34,044 nt of DNA, taken from NCBI GenBank assembly GCA_937919085.1, contig CALFRN010000015.1:1-34044 (forward strand), in the 5' to 3' direction. This document shows positions 24,145 to 32,198 of this stretch, piece after piece; position 1 is the stretch's first letter, and every line of letters starts with the position of its first letter. The translations under genes were made by a program, and so were the position numbers. This DNA comes from an uncultured Reyranella sp. (lineage in GTDB: Bacteria > Pseudomonadota > Alphaproteobacteria > Reyranellales > Reyranellaceae). The notes beneath the pieces were generated by a model. The model saw nothing but the letters and a program-made list of their open reading frames with translations. It was not told where the DNA came from and did no database searches.

Positions 24145-25206
24145 ATGAAAGTTGGGATCATCGGGGCAGGCTTCGCCCGTGCGGCTTACCTGCCCGCATT
24201 GGCCCATGTGCCGGGGGCCGAGGTCGTGGCTATCGCCTCGGGTCGGTTGGAAAGCGCCCGGTCGGCGGCGGATGCTTTTGGCGTGCCGCATGCCTATGAC
24301 GACTGGCAAGCGATGCTGGTAGACCATGCCTTAGACCTGGTCTGCATTGCCACCCCCACCAACCTGCACGCAGCCCAGTCGCTTGCCGCGCTTGCCGCCG
24401 GGGCGCATGTCCTATGCGAAAAGCCCACCGCGATGGATGCGGCCGAAGCAGCGCAGATGCTGCACGCCGCCGACGCTGCTGGGCGGATCCACATGATCGA
24501 CCACGAAATGCGCTTCAATCCCAACCGAGCCCGCATCGCCCGGATGATCGCCGAGGGTGACTTGGGCAAGATCCGTCACGTCAACATCGCCAACATCGGC
24601 AATTCTTGGGCCGACCCCGCGAGCCGGCCCAAGGGCGACTGGTGGTCGGCGGCCGATCAGGGCGGCGGTCGCCTTGGTGCCAATGGCAGCCATCAGGTCG
24701 ACATGCTGCGCTGGTGGTTGGGTGAAGTCGCCTGGGTCACCGGGGCCGCACCGACCCTGGTGCCCGACCGTCTGGACAAGGCTACCGACGCGCCTTGGAC
24801 CGCGACAGCCGACGACCTGGCCTGGATGGGGCTGGAGATGGCAAGCGGTGCCCTTGCGCAAGTCTTCATGTCCGGTGTGGCGGCCCACAACATAGGCAAC
24901 CTTACGCAGGTTTTCGGATCGAAAGGGACCATCACGCTCGACAATGCGGATGAAAAGCTTTGGTTCGCCAAGGCGGGGCAGGGGTTCGAGGAGATCACCG
25001 AGGCTGATCCGAACGCCGCCCTGCCGGGCCTGAATGCCGGCATCTGGAATGTCTCGGTCGTGGCGGTCCTGCTTGAGATTGCCGCGGCAATTGCCGAAGG
25101 CCGTCCGCTGGCGCGCGGAGCGACGTTCCGCGACGGGCTGGCGAACCAGAAGGTTCTGGACGCGGTGCGCCGGTCGGGCACCGAAAGGCGCTGGGTTCAG
25201 CCATGA
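24145..25206 (+). CDS. Gfo/Idh/MocA-family oxidoreductase (second copy)
   Basis: This 353-residue NAD(P)-dependent oxidoreductase has a Rossmann turn GAGFAR at 7-12, CEKP with EKP at 92-94 and the catalytic histidine region GSHQVDMLRWW with H183. The C-terminal domain contains the usual beta sheet and ends with DGLANQKVLDAVRRS, the family's closing helix. It differs considerably from the copy at 19521-20597, so these are two separate enzymes and not a recent duplication. It begins 3 bases after the permease stop and overlaps the following SDR by 4 bases. Substrate is unknown. Confidence 0.92.
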   Translation: MKVGIIGAGFARAAYLPALAHVPGAEVVAIASGRLESARSAADAFGVPHAYDDWQAMLVDHALDLVCIATPTNLHAAQSLAALAAGAHVLCEKPTAMDAAEAAQMLHAADAAGRIHMIDHEMRFNPNRARIARMIAEGDLGKIRHVNIANIGNSWADPASRPKGDWWSAADQGGGRLGANGSHQVDMLRWWLGEVAWVTGAAPTLVPDRLDKATDAPWTATADDLAWMGLEMASGALAQVFMSGVAAHNIGNLTQVFGSKGTITLDNADEKLWFAKAGQGFEEITEADPNAALPGLNAGIWNVSVVAVLLEIAAAIAEGRPLARGATFRDGLANQKVLDAVRRSGTERRWVQP

Positions 25207-25910
25207 TCCCGCTTTCCTCGCAGAAGATTGTTATCACCGGTGCGGCAGAAGGCTTGGGCGCCGCCATCGCGCGCCACCTTTCTGCGCAAGGCGCGCGGCT
25301 GGTTCTGATGGACCGCAACGCGCTGGCGCTGGCGCAGACGCAGGCCTTGTGCCCCGGTTCCACCGCGCTGACAGTGGATCTGTCAGACGCAGCCGCTACC
25401 GCCGAGGCGATCGCCCAGTTTTCTACCCCCATCGATACCGTGATCCACAACGCCGCCATCCTGCGGGTCGAGGCGGTCGATGACACCAACCTTGCCACCT
25501 TTCAGGCTACTCTCAACGTCGGAATCCAGGCGGCGTTCCAGCTGACCCAGGCGGTCTGGCCGCAGATGAAGACGCACGGCGGGGCGCTGATCTTCGTCTC
25601 GTCCCGCTCGGGGATCGAGGGTTTTGTCAACGAAACCGCCTATTGCGCCGCCAAGCACGCGCTTGAGGGGTTCTCCAAATGCCTTGCCATTGAAGGCGCG
25701 CCGCATGGTATCGTCTCTTACACCATCACTCCGGGTATGCTGATGAACACCCCGATGAGCGAGACGACCTACGGCGCCGAACAGCGCGCCCGCTGGGTCG
25801 ATCCGATCCGCCTCGCCCCCGCCTTCGCCCATCTGGCAGAGTTGCGTCCGATGCAGCTGTCAGGGCAGCGGCTGAATGCTTGGGCTTTGTCCAAAGGAAC
25901 CGACACATGA
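25203..25910 (+). CDS. Short-chain dehydrogenase/reductase (classical SDR)
   Basis: This 235-residue classical SDR has the TGAAEGLG cofactor motif at 12-19, NAA at 83-85 in place of NAG, an active-site serine near 133-134 (FVSSRSG) and Y147 and K151 in YCAAK. It is shorter than average at the C terminus, where the substrate loop reads TPGMLMNTPMSE. Coupled by ATGA overlaps to the Gfo/Idh gene before and the M20 peptidase after, it probably oxidises an alcohol or reduces a carbonyl intermediate. Confidence 0.92.
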   Translation: MIPLSSQKIVITGAAEGLGAAIARHLSAQGARLVLMDRNALALAQTQALCPGSTALTVDLSDAAATAEAIAQFSTPIDTVIHNAAILRVEAVDDTNLATFQATLNVGIQAAFQLTQAVWPQMKTHGGALIFVSSRSGIEGFVNETAYCAAKHALEGFSKCLAIEGAPHGIVSYTITPGMLMNTPMSETTYGAEQRARWVDPIRLAPAFAHLAELRPMQLSGQRLNAWALSKGTDT

Positions 25911-27280
25911 CCATGCAAGCCATCTACGACTGGATCGACGCGAATGCCGACGAATGCATCCGCGACCTGCAAACATTCGTGCAGCAACCCTCGATCAGCG
26001 CCCAGAACATTGGCCTGCGCGAAGGGGCCACGCTGATCCGTGACATGATGCGCCGCGACGGCTTGCCCGCCGACTTTCACGAACTTGCCGAAGGCCCGCC
26101 GGTGGTCTTTGGCCATCTTGTGGCGAAGGCGAAGGCCAAGACCATCCTGTGCTACGCCCATTACGACGTGCAGCCCCCCGAACCGATCGACGCCTGGTCC
26201 CATGGCGGCCCGTGGTCCGGCTCGATCGTGGACGGCGTCCTTTACGGGCGCGGCGCGACCGATAACAAGTCCGGCGTGCTGGCCTTCACCAAAGCCGCGA
26301 AGGCCTTTCTTCAGGTGCGTGGCGAGGTGCCTGCAAACCTGAAGTTCCTGATCGAGGGCGAGGAAGAGATCGGCTCGCCCAACCTTGCAGCCTGGGCCGA
26401 ACAGAACAAGGATCTGCTGGCCGCCGACGGGATGCACTGCCTTGACGGGTCCATCGAGACCGGAACCGAGGTGCCCGACGTGTCGCTGGGCCTGAAATCG
26501 GTGCTGTTCGTGGAGCTGATCGCGCGGGGGGCGAACAAGGATATCCACTCGCTGAACTTCCCGCTGGTGCCGGCCCCAGTCTGGGACCTGATCCGCGCGC
26601 TGAACACCATCATGGACGAAAACCGCCGCATCCTGATCGAGGACTGGTACGAAGGAATCTGGCAACTTGGCCCTGACGATGAGGCGCAGCTGGTCGACAA
26701 AGCGAGCCGGGTCGACCTTGCGGCTATGAAGGAGCAATGGGGGATCGAGCAGTTCGCCATGGGCCGCGACGGGATCGCCGCGCTGCGCGCCCGCAGCTAT
26801 GAACCCACCGCCAACATCCAGGGCCTGATCGCGGGGTATACCGGCCCCGGCACCAAGACCATCGTCCCGAACGAGGCACGCGCCCGGCTCGACTTCCGCC
26901 TGATCCCCAACATCCAGCCCGACGCCGCGATTCGCCGCCTGAAGGCGCATCTAGTCAAGCACGGCTTCGGCCATATTGAGGTCAAGGCCTTTGACGGGGC
27001 CGAGCCGCCCTACAAGATCAGCGTCAAGGAAGACATCAGCCAGGCCATCATCGCCGCCGCGACCGAGGTTTACGGCGAATTGCCCATCGTCAACGGCGTG
27101 TCCGCCGAGGGTGCAATACTGCGGCATGTCTGGATTCCCTGCGTGCTGACCGGCTTTGCAAACCCCGGCGCCAACCTGCATGCCCCAGACGAGAACATCC
27201 ACATTGACAAGTATATCAAGGGCATCAAATACGCGGCCGCGATCATGGAACACTTCGGCCGCAGCGGGGATGTCTTGTGA
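25907..27280 (+). CDS. M20-family dipeptidase
   Basis: This 457-residue zinc peptidase belongs to the carnosinase/CndP-type branch of M20, with the AHYDVQPPEPIDAW block (H85 and catalytic D87), GRGATDNKSG with D119, EGEEEIGSP with E152/E153, D180 in CLDGSIE and a final H425 in ANLHAPDEN. The dimerisation (lid) domain occupies roughly 195-375. It is longer than M20 amidohydrolases such as allantoate amidohydrolase, so a dipeptidase is the better call. The start ATG 25907 overlaps the SDR stop (ATGA). It has no signal peptide. The expected role is splitting a dipeptide or N-acyl amino acid in the cytoplasm. Confidence 0.93.
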   Translation: MTMQAIYDWIDANADECIRDLQTFVQQPSISAQNIGLREGATLIRDMMRRDGLPADFHELAEGPPVVFGHLVAKAKAKTILCYAHYDVQPPEPIDAWSHGGPWSGSIVDGVLYGRGATDNKSGVLAFTKAAKAFLQVRGEVPANLKFLIEGEEEIGSPNLAAWAEQNKDLLAADGMHCLDGSIETGTEVPDVSLGLKSVLFVELIARGANKDIHSLNFPLVPAPVWDLIRALNTIMDENRRILIEDWYEGIWQLGPDDEAQLVDKASRVDLAAMKEQWGIEQFAMGRDGIAALRARSYEPTANIQGLIAGYTGPGTKTIVPNEARARLDFRLIPNIQPDAAIRRLKAHLVKHGFGHIEVKAFDGAEPPYKISVKEDISQAIIAAATEVYGELPIVNGVSAEGAILRHVWIPCVLTGFANPGANLHAPDENIHIDKYIKGIKYAAAIMEHFGRSGDVL

Positions 27281-28929
27281 TGGATATCCGCTTTGACACC
27301 TACCACGACTATGATGCGCTGACCGTGCACCTGCACGCGCTTGCAGCCGCCTATCCGCGCCTTGCCACGCTGACCTCGATCGGCCGTACGCATGGTGGGC
27401 GCGACGTCTGGTTCATGCAGATCACCAACCCCGACACCGGTCCCGCGCTGGAAAAGCCCGGCTACTACATCGACGCGCAGATCCACGCCGAGGAACACGC
27501 CACCTCGGCCACCGCGCTTTACGCGATCCACTACCTGCTGACTGGCTACGGCATCGACCCCGAGGTGACACGTCTGGTGGATGACCAGGTCTTCTATATC
27601 ATCCCCCGCATCAATCCCGACGGGGCGGAATACGCGATCAAGTCGCCTTACCAGCCGTGGTGCGGCAACGGGCGCGTCCGGCCCGGCGAAGACCGCCTGG
27701 AGGGCCTGCAGGCGCAGGACATCGACGGCGACGGCTACATCGTCAACATGCGTGTTCCTGACCCCAAGGGCGAATGGAAAAAAGACCCCGCCGAGCCGCG
27801 CCTGATGATCCAGCGCGAACCTGGCGAAGAGGGAGGCGAATACTACCGCATCTACCCCGAAGGGCTGATCCCCGACTATGACGGCGCTGAGGTGACGATC
27901 CTGCCGCAGGCGGACGGTAACATGAACCGCAACTTCCCTATCAACTGGTCGCCGCAGGAATACGGCGCGGGTGAATACCCCTTCTCGGAGCCCGAAACGA
28001 TGGGTATTGCGCGGTTGATCTTTGATCACCCGAACATCTGCGGCATGTGCGCCTATCACACCCACGGCGGCATCATCCTGCGCCCCTCGATGATGGCGAC
28101 CGATGCCGAGATGAGCCCGCGCGACCTGGCGCTTTACAAGGCGTTGGGCGAGGTGGGCACCCGGCTGACCGGCTATCCAGTGATCTCGACCTTTGAGGAT
28201 TTCACGCCAGACAAGTCCAAGGTCCGCCACGGCTCGCTCAAGGACTGGGTCTATGAAGAGATGGGGATCATCTGCTTCTCGACCGAGCTCTGGGACATCG
28301 AGATCGCCGCCGGGGTGGAAAAGAAAGGCTACTACAACCTGCGTCCGCGCGACGCCGAAGTGCAGCGCAAGCTGTTCGACTGGGTGCTGGCCAATGTGGG
28401 CGACCACGGCTTCCGCAACTGGCGCGCCTTTGATCACCCGCAGCTTGGCCCGGTCGAAGTTGGCGGTATGGTCTATATCTGGAGCTACCGCAACCCGCCT
28501 GGGCACCTCCTGGAACAGGTCTGCCACAACAACACGCTGTTCAACCTGCGCCACGCTGCCGCAGCACCACGCGTGCGGGTGGATAGTATTACCGTCACGC
28601 CGCTGGGTGCCGATCTGCACAAGGTGACAGCAATCGTCGCCAACCACGGCTACCTGCCGACGAACCTGTCGGACGTGGCCATCAAGAACAAGGTCGCCCG
28701 CACCGTCACCGTAACAATCGAGGGGGCAGAGGTGCTGATTAACCCGCCGACCGCTGATCTGGGCCATCTTGCGGGCCGGAACGAACGCAGCTATGAATAT
28801 TCCAACTGGGGCCAGCAATGGTCGAGTGTGGCACGCAAGGTCGAATGGCTGGTACGCGGAACCGGTCCCATCACCGTCACTGCATGCTCCGAAAAAGGCG
28901 GCACTCACCGGTTTGAGATGACGTTATGA
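27280..28929 (+). CDS. M14-family zinc carboxypeptidase
   Basis: This 549-residue protein has an M14 catalytic domain at about 1-380 and a C-terminal beta-rich domain at about 430-549. The zinc ligands H69 and E72 are in the AQIHAEEHA segment, the substrate-carboxylate block NRNFP is at 216-220, the third zinc histidine is H260 or H262 in YHTHGG, and the catalytic glutamate is E336 in FSTELWD. An insertion at about 122-212 with many charged residues is unusual relative to short M14 enzymes. No signal peptide is present, although many M14 carboxypeptidases are secreted. ATG 27280 is chosen; GTG 27277 immediately before it is possible. It overlaps the stop of the M20 gene. Confidence 0.92.
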   Translation: MDIRFDTYHDYDALTVHLHALAAAYPRLATLTSIGRTHGGRDVWFMQITNPDTGPALEKPGYYIDAQIHAEEHATSATALYAIHYLLTGYGIDPEVTRLVDDQVFYIIPRINPDGAEYAIKSPYQPWCGNGRVRPGEDRLEGLQAQDIDGDGYIVNMRVPDPKGEWKKDPAEPRLMIQREPGEEGGEYYRIYPEGLIPDYDGAEVTILPQADGNMNRNFPINWSPQEYGAGEYPFSEPETMGIARLIFDHPNICGMCAYHTHGGIILRPSMMATDAEMSPRDLALYKALGEVGTRLTGYPVISTFEDFTPDKSKVRHGSLKDWVYEEMGIICFSTELWDIEIAAGVEKKGYYNLRPRDAEVQRKLFDWVLANVGDHGFRNWRAFDHPQLGPVEVGGMVYIWSYRNPPGHLLEQVCHNNTLFNLRHAAAAPRVRVDSITVTPLGADLHKVTAIVANHGYLPTNLSDVAIKNKVARTVTVTIEGAEVLINPPTADLGHLAGRNERSYEYSNWGQQWSSVARKVEWLVRGTGPITVTACSEKGGTHRFEMTL

Positions 28930-29624
28930 AACTTGCTGGGATGAACTGGGCCGACGTGGTGGCCGCCGCCGCGCGCGATTCCCGTGCGGTCCTGCCAATC
29001 GGCTCGGTTGAACAGCACGCGCAACTGTCGCTTTGCGTCGACATGATCCTGGCCGAAAAGGTCGCGCTGGATGCGGCCGAACCGCTGGGTGTTCCGGTCT
29101 GGCCGGCGATGCCCTTCGGCCTGGCGCCCTACTTTGTCGACTATCCCGGCACCGTCACATTGCGCGTGGAGACGCTGCTGGCGGTGATGCGCGACGTTCT
29201 GGCATCGATCCGTCGGGCAGGTTTTCGCCGTATCCTGATCGTCAACGGGCACGGCGGCAACGGGCCTGTCGATGCACTTGCGCAGGAACTGATGGCCGAC
29301 AGGGGCGACACCTCGATCAAGTTCCACAACTGGTGGCGCGCGCCCCGCACCTGGGCCTTCGTACAAGAAAACGGTGGCGGCAGCCATGCCAGCTGGATGG
29401 AAAACTTCCCCTGGACCCGACTACCCCATGCCCCGGCCCCGGCGGGTGACAAGCCGATGGCCGATTTTGATCTGTTGCGCGCCAGCCCGCCTGCAGCGGC
29501 GCGCGCGATGTTGGGCGACGGCAACTTTGGTGGTGCCTGGCAAAAGCCTGATGCCGTGACCGATGCGCTGTGGCAGATCGGCGTCGAAGAAACACGCAAC
29601 GCGCTGGAGGGGCCATGGGCTTGA
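28926..29624 (+). CDS. Creatininase-family amidohydrolase
   Basis: This 232-residue member of the creatininase family has metal-site residues in PIGSVEQHAQ (E29, H31), D39 in LCVDM, H109 in VNGHGGN and E159 in GSHASWMEN. Such enzymes open cyclic amides (creatinine) or hydrolyse formamides and peptide-like C-N bonds, as in MftE. No creatine or sarcosine genes are in the window, so creatinine itself is only one possibility. The ATG overlaps the M14 stop, and the gene ends 10 bases inside the following SDR gene. It is another C-N hydrolase of a different fold in the same transcription unit. Confidence 0.9.
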   Translation: MKLAGMNWADVVAAAARDSRAVLPIGSVEQHAQLSLCVDMILAEKVALDAAEPLGVPVWPAMPFGLAPYFVDYPGTVTLRVETLLAVMRDVLASIRRAGFRRILIVNGHGGNGPVDALAQELMADRGDTSIKFHNWWRAPRTWAFVQENGGGSHASWMENFPWTRLPHAPAPAGDKPMADFDLLRASPPAAARAMLGDGNFGGAWQKPDAVTDALWQIGVEETRNALEGPWA

Positions 29625-30364
29625 TCCTGGACGGAACGACCGCGCTGGTCACGGGCGTGGTCGGAGGCATAGGCGCGGCCATCGCCCGGCGCCTTGTGCG
29701 CGACGGCGCGCACGTCACTGTAATCGACCTGCCCGGACCCGCCTTTGATGCCGCCTGCGCGGGGCTTGGCCTGCCGGGCCATGCCGCCGATCTTGGCCAG
29801 ATCGCCGACGTCCGCGCGCTGGCCGAGCGGATGGCAGAAGCCCCACCCCTGATCGTGGTTAGCGCCGCAGGCGGCGTGCGCGGCCAGATCCGCCGCCCGG
29901 TCGAAGATGTTCCCGAAGACGACTGGCAGGCGATCTTCGCCGCCAACGTCGACAGCGCGTTTCACCTGGCGCAGGCCTTTGCCCCGGCGATGAAGGTGAG
30001 GGGGCAGGGCCGTTTCGTCACCATTAGTTCGGGTGCTGGCCTAAGGGCAAGCCTTACCGGCATCCAGGCCTACGCCGCCGCCAAGCACGCGCTTGTGGGC
30101 CTAACGCGCCAGCTGGCGCTGGAGCTTGGGCCGTTTGGCATCACAGTGAATTCAGTTGCGCCCGGCTTCGTGCTGTCGAACCCTGCCAGTCGTGCGCAAT
30201 GGGATAGCTACGGGCCTGAGGGGCAGGCCGCCATCCTCGCCACCACCCACACCCGCAGGCTGGGCGAGCCCGAGGACATTGCGGGGGCCGTGGCCTTTCT
30301 GGCAGGGCCGGACGCCAGCTGGATCACCGGTCAGGTGCTTTCGGTGGATGGGGGCCATGGCTAA
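29615..30364 (+). CDS. Short-chain dehydrogenase/reductase (second classical SDR)
   Basis: This 249-residue classical SDR has TGVVGGIG at 13-20, an active-site serine at about 138 (TISSGAG), Y153 and K157 in YAAAK, and the PGFV segment with a closing ITGQVLSVDGGHG, normal for the family. ATG 29615 is selected because it gives the standard N terminus; the frame upstream is within the creatininase gene. The sequence around residues 82-88 reads VSAAGGV where NAG is usual, a mild variation. The gene overlaps the first exporter gene by 8 bases, tying metabolism and export into one transcript. Confidence 0.93.
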   Translation: MGLILDGTTALVTGVVGGIGAAIARRLVRDGAHVTVIDLPGPAFDAACAGLGLPGHAADLGQIADVRALAERMAEAPPLIVVSAAGGVRGQIRRPVEDVPEDDWQAIFAANVDSAFHLAQAFAPAMKVRGQGRFVTISSGAGLRASLTGIQAYAAAKHALVGLTRQLALELGPFGITVNSVAPGFVLSNPASRAQWDSYGPEGQAAILATTHTRRLGEPEDIAGAVAFLAGPDASWITGQVLSVDGGHG

Positions 30365-32198
30365 AGCGCAGCGCCATCCGACCAAGCCTCCCGTCGAGGA
30401 GCAGAGGTTTACTGATACCGTCAGCCCCGCCAAGGGCCTGCGCACGATGTGGCGTGTGCTGCGCATCGGGATGGAAACGCCTTGGCAGATGGCCTTTGCT
30501 CTGGTCGCCACCATCGTCGCGGCTGTGCTGCAACTGATCATCCCGCAACTGCTGGGTCGGGCGGTGGACCAGACGCAGGTCGCGGCGGCCGGTGGCGACG
30601 ATGCCGCGACGCGGGCGCTGTTCCTCACCGCTCTTCTGGTGCTGGCGGTGTCCGCCTTGCGCGGTCTTTTTGCGACCTTCCAGAACTACTTCAGCGAGAC
30701 GGTGGGGCACTACACCGGCCTGCGGCTGCGGCTGGCCTATTACGACAAGATCCAGCACCTGAGTTTCGGTTTCCATGACCGGATGCATTCGGGCGATCTG
30801 ATCACACTGGGGCTGCTGGACCTTGAAGGCGCGCGCACGTTTTTTGCAACGGGCGTTGTGCGCCTGCTGCTGCTGGTCGTGCTGATCGGTTTTGGCGGCT
30901 GGTGGCTGATCAGTATTGATCCGGTCCTGGGGCTTTTGGCGCTCAGCTTCGTGCCCTATGTCGGGTGGCGGTCCTCCACCTCGCAGCTTGAGCTGCGCCA
31001 GACCTGGCTCGACCTGCAAGAACGCCTCTCCGTCCTGACCAGGGTGATAGAAGAGAATCTGGCCGGCATCCGTGTCGTGCGGGCCTTTTCTGCGCAGGAT
31101 CACGAACTGGCCAAGTTTCGGGTGGAGTCCATCCGGGCGCTGGACCTTGCGCATGAGCGGGTGGACTTGCGGGTGCGCAGCTCTTCGGTGATGACGCTGT
31201 CATTCTTTGCGGCGATGGGGCTGGTTCTGCTGGTGGGCGGTCTGAAGGTGCAGGCAGGCAACATGACCGTCGGCACGCTGACCGCCTTTCTGACTTTCAT
31301 GATGATCCTGCAGATGCCGGTCCGCCAGTTGGGGATGCTGGTCAACTCGGTCGCCCGCACCTCGACCTGCGGCGCGCGGATCTTTGCGCTGCTGGACCTT
31401 GAGCCTACCGTATCCACCGACCCCCACGCCCCCTCGTTCAACCTGACAGAAGGTACGCTGCGCCTTGACTGCGTCAGCTTTGCCTACCCCTCGGCCCCCG
31501 ATCATCTGGTGCTGCGCGACATCTCGTTCACCGCCCGCCGTGGCGAGACGATCGGGATCGTTGGCGAACAGGGCAGCGGCAAGACCACCATCGCCCAGCT
31601 GATCCCACGCTTTTACGATGTGACCGGCGGGGCCATCACCCTGGACGGCCAGAATATTCGCCACGTCACGCTTTTGTCGGTGCGCAAGGCTGTGGCGGTG
31701 GTCACGCAGGATGTGTTCATGTTCACCACCACGATGGAAAACAACATCGCCTACGGGGACCCTTGGACACATGAAGAAGGGATTGAAACATCCAGCAGCG
31801 ACGCACAACTGCACGACTACATCGACACTCTGCCTGAACGATATCGCACCGTTGTCGGCGAACGCGGCGCCTCGCTGTCGGGCGGGCAGCGCCAGCGCAT
31901 GTCGATTGCGCGCAGCCTGATCCTCGATCCCGCCGTGCTGATCTTCGACGATTCCACCGCTGCGATCGACGCCCGCACCGAAGAGCGGATCTTCGCGGCC
32001 ATCCGTGCGAAGGCCGCAAGCCGCGTCACCATCCTGATCGCGCACCGGCTTAACACGCTGATGCACGCCGACCGCATCCTGGTGTTGGAAGGCGGCACCA
32101 TCGCTGAAGAGGGCACTCATGCCGACCTTCTGGCGCTGAACGGCCGCTACCGCGCGCTTTACGACCTGCAGCATCATTCTTTCGGAGACCGGCCATGA
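30357..32198 (+). CDS. ABC exporter half-transporter with degenerate Walker B
   Basis: This 613-residue type IV ABC transporter has six membrane helices (about 40-325) fused to a C-terminal ATPase. Motifs are Walker A GEQGSGKTT at 403-411, Q-loop Q451, an intact LSGGQ signature at 507-511 and Walker B VLIFDD at 527-532. The catalytic glutamate after Walker B is aspartate (D532, in DDSTAAID), as in the regulatory half of heterodimeric multidrug-type exporters. The start ATG 30357 is within the SDR end, and the frame upstream of it is not coding. The next gene encodes the partner with an intact glutamate. The cargo is unknown: a drug, lipid or peptide is usual. Confidence 0.94.
   Translation: MAKAQRHPTKPPVEEQRFTDTVSPAKGLRTMWRVLRIGMETPWQMAFALVATIVAAVLQLIIPQLLGRAVDQTQVAAAGGDDAATRALFLTALLVLAVSALRGLFATFQNYFSETVGHYTGLRLRLAYYDKIQHLSFGFHDRMHSGDLITLGLLDLEGARTFFATGVVRLLLLVVLIGFGGWWLISIDPVLGLLALSFVPYVGWRSSTSQLELRQTWLDLQERLSVLTRVIEENLAGIRVVRAFSAQDHELAKFRVESIRALDLAHERVDLRVRSSSVMTLSFFAAMGLVLLVGGLKVQAGNMTVGTLTAFLTFMMILQMPVRQLGMLVNSVARTSTCGARIFALLDLEPTVSTDPHAPSFNLTEGTLRLDCVSFAYPSAPDHLVLRDISFTARRGETIGIVGEQGSGKTTIAQLIPRFYDVTGGAITLDGQNIRHVTLLSVRKAVAVVTQDVFMFTTTMENNIAYGDPWTHEEGIETSSSDAQLHDYIDTLPERYRTVVGERGASLSGGQRQRMSIARSLILDPAVLIFDDSTAAIDARTEERIFAAIRAKAASRVTILIAHRLNTLMHADRILVLEGGTIAEEGTHADLLALNGRYRALYDLQHHSFGDRP

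Noticed and set aside
27070-28908. Long minus-strand open frame of 612 codons opposite the M14 and M20 genes
   Set aside because: The plus strand encodes well-conserved catalytic motifs here; the antisense frame has no recognisable domain and reflects high GC at codon third positions.
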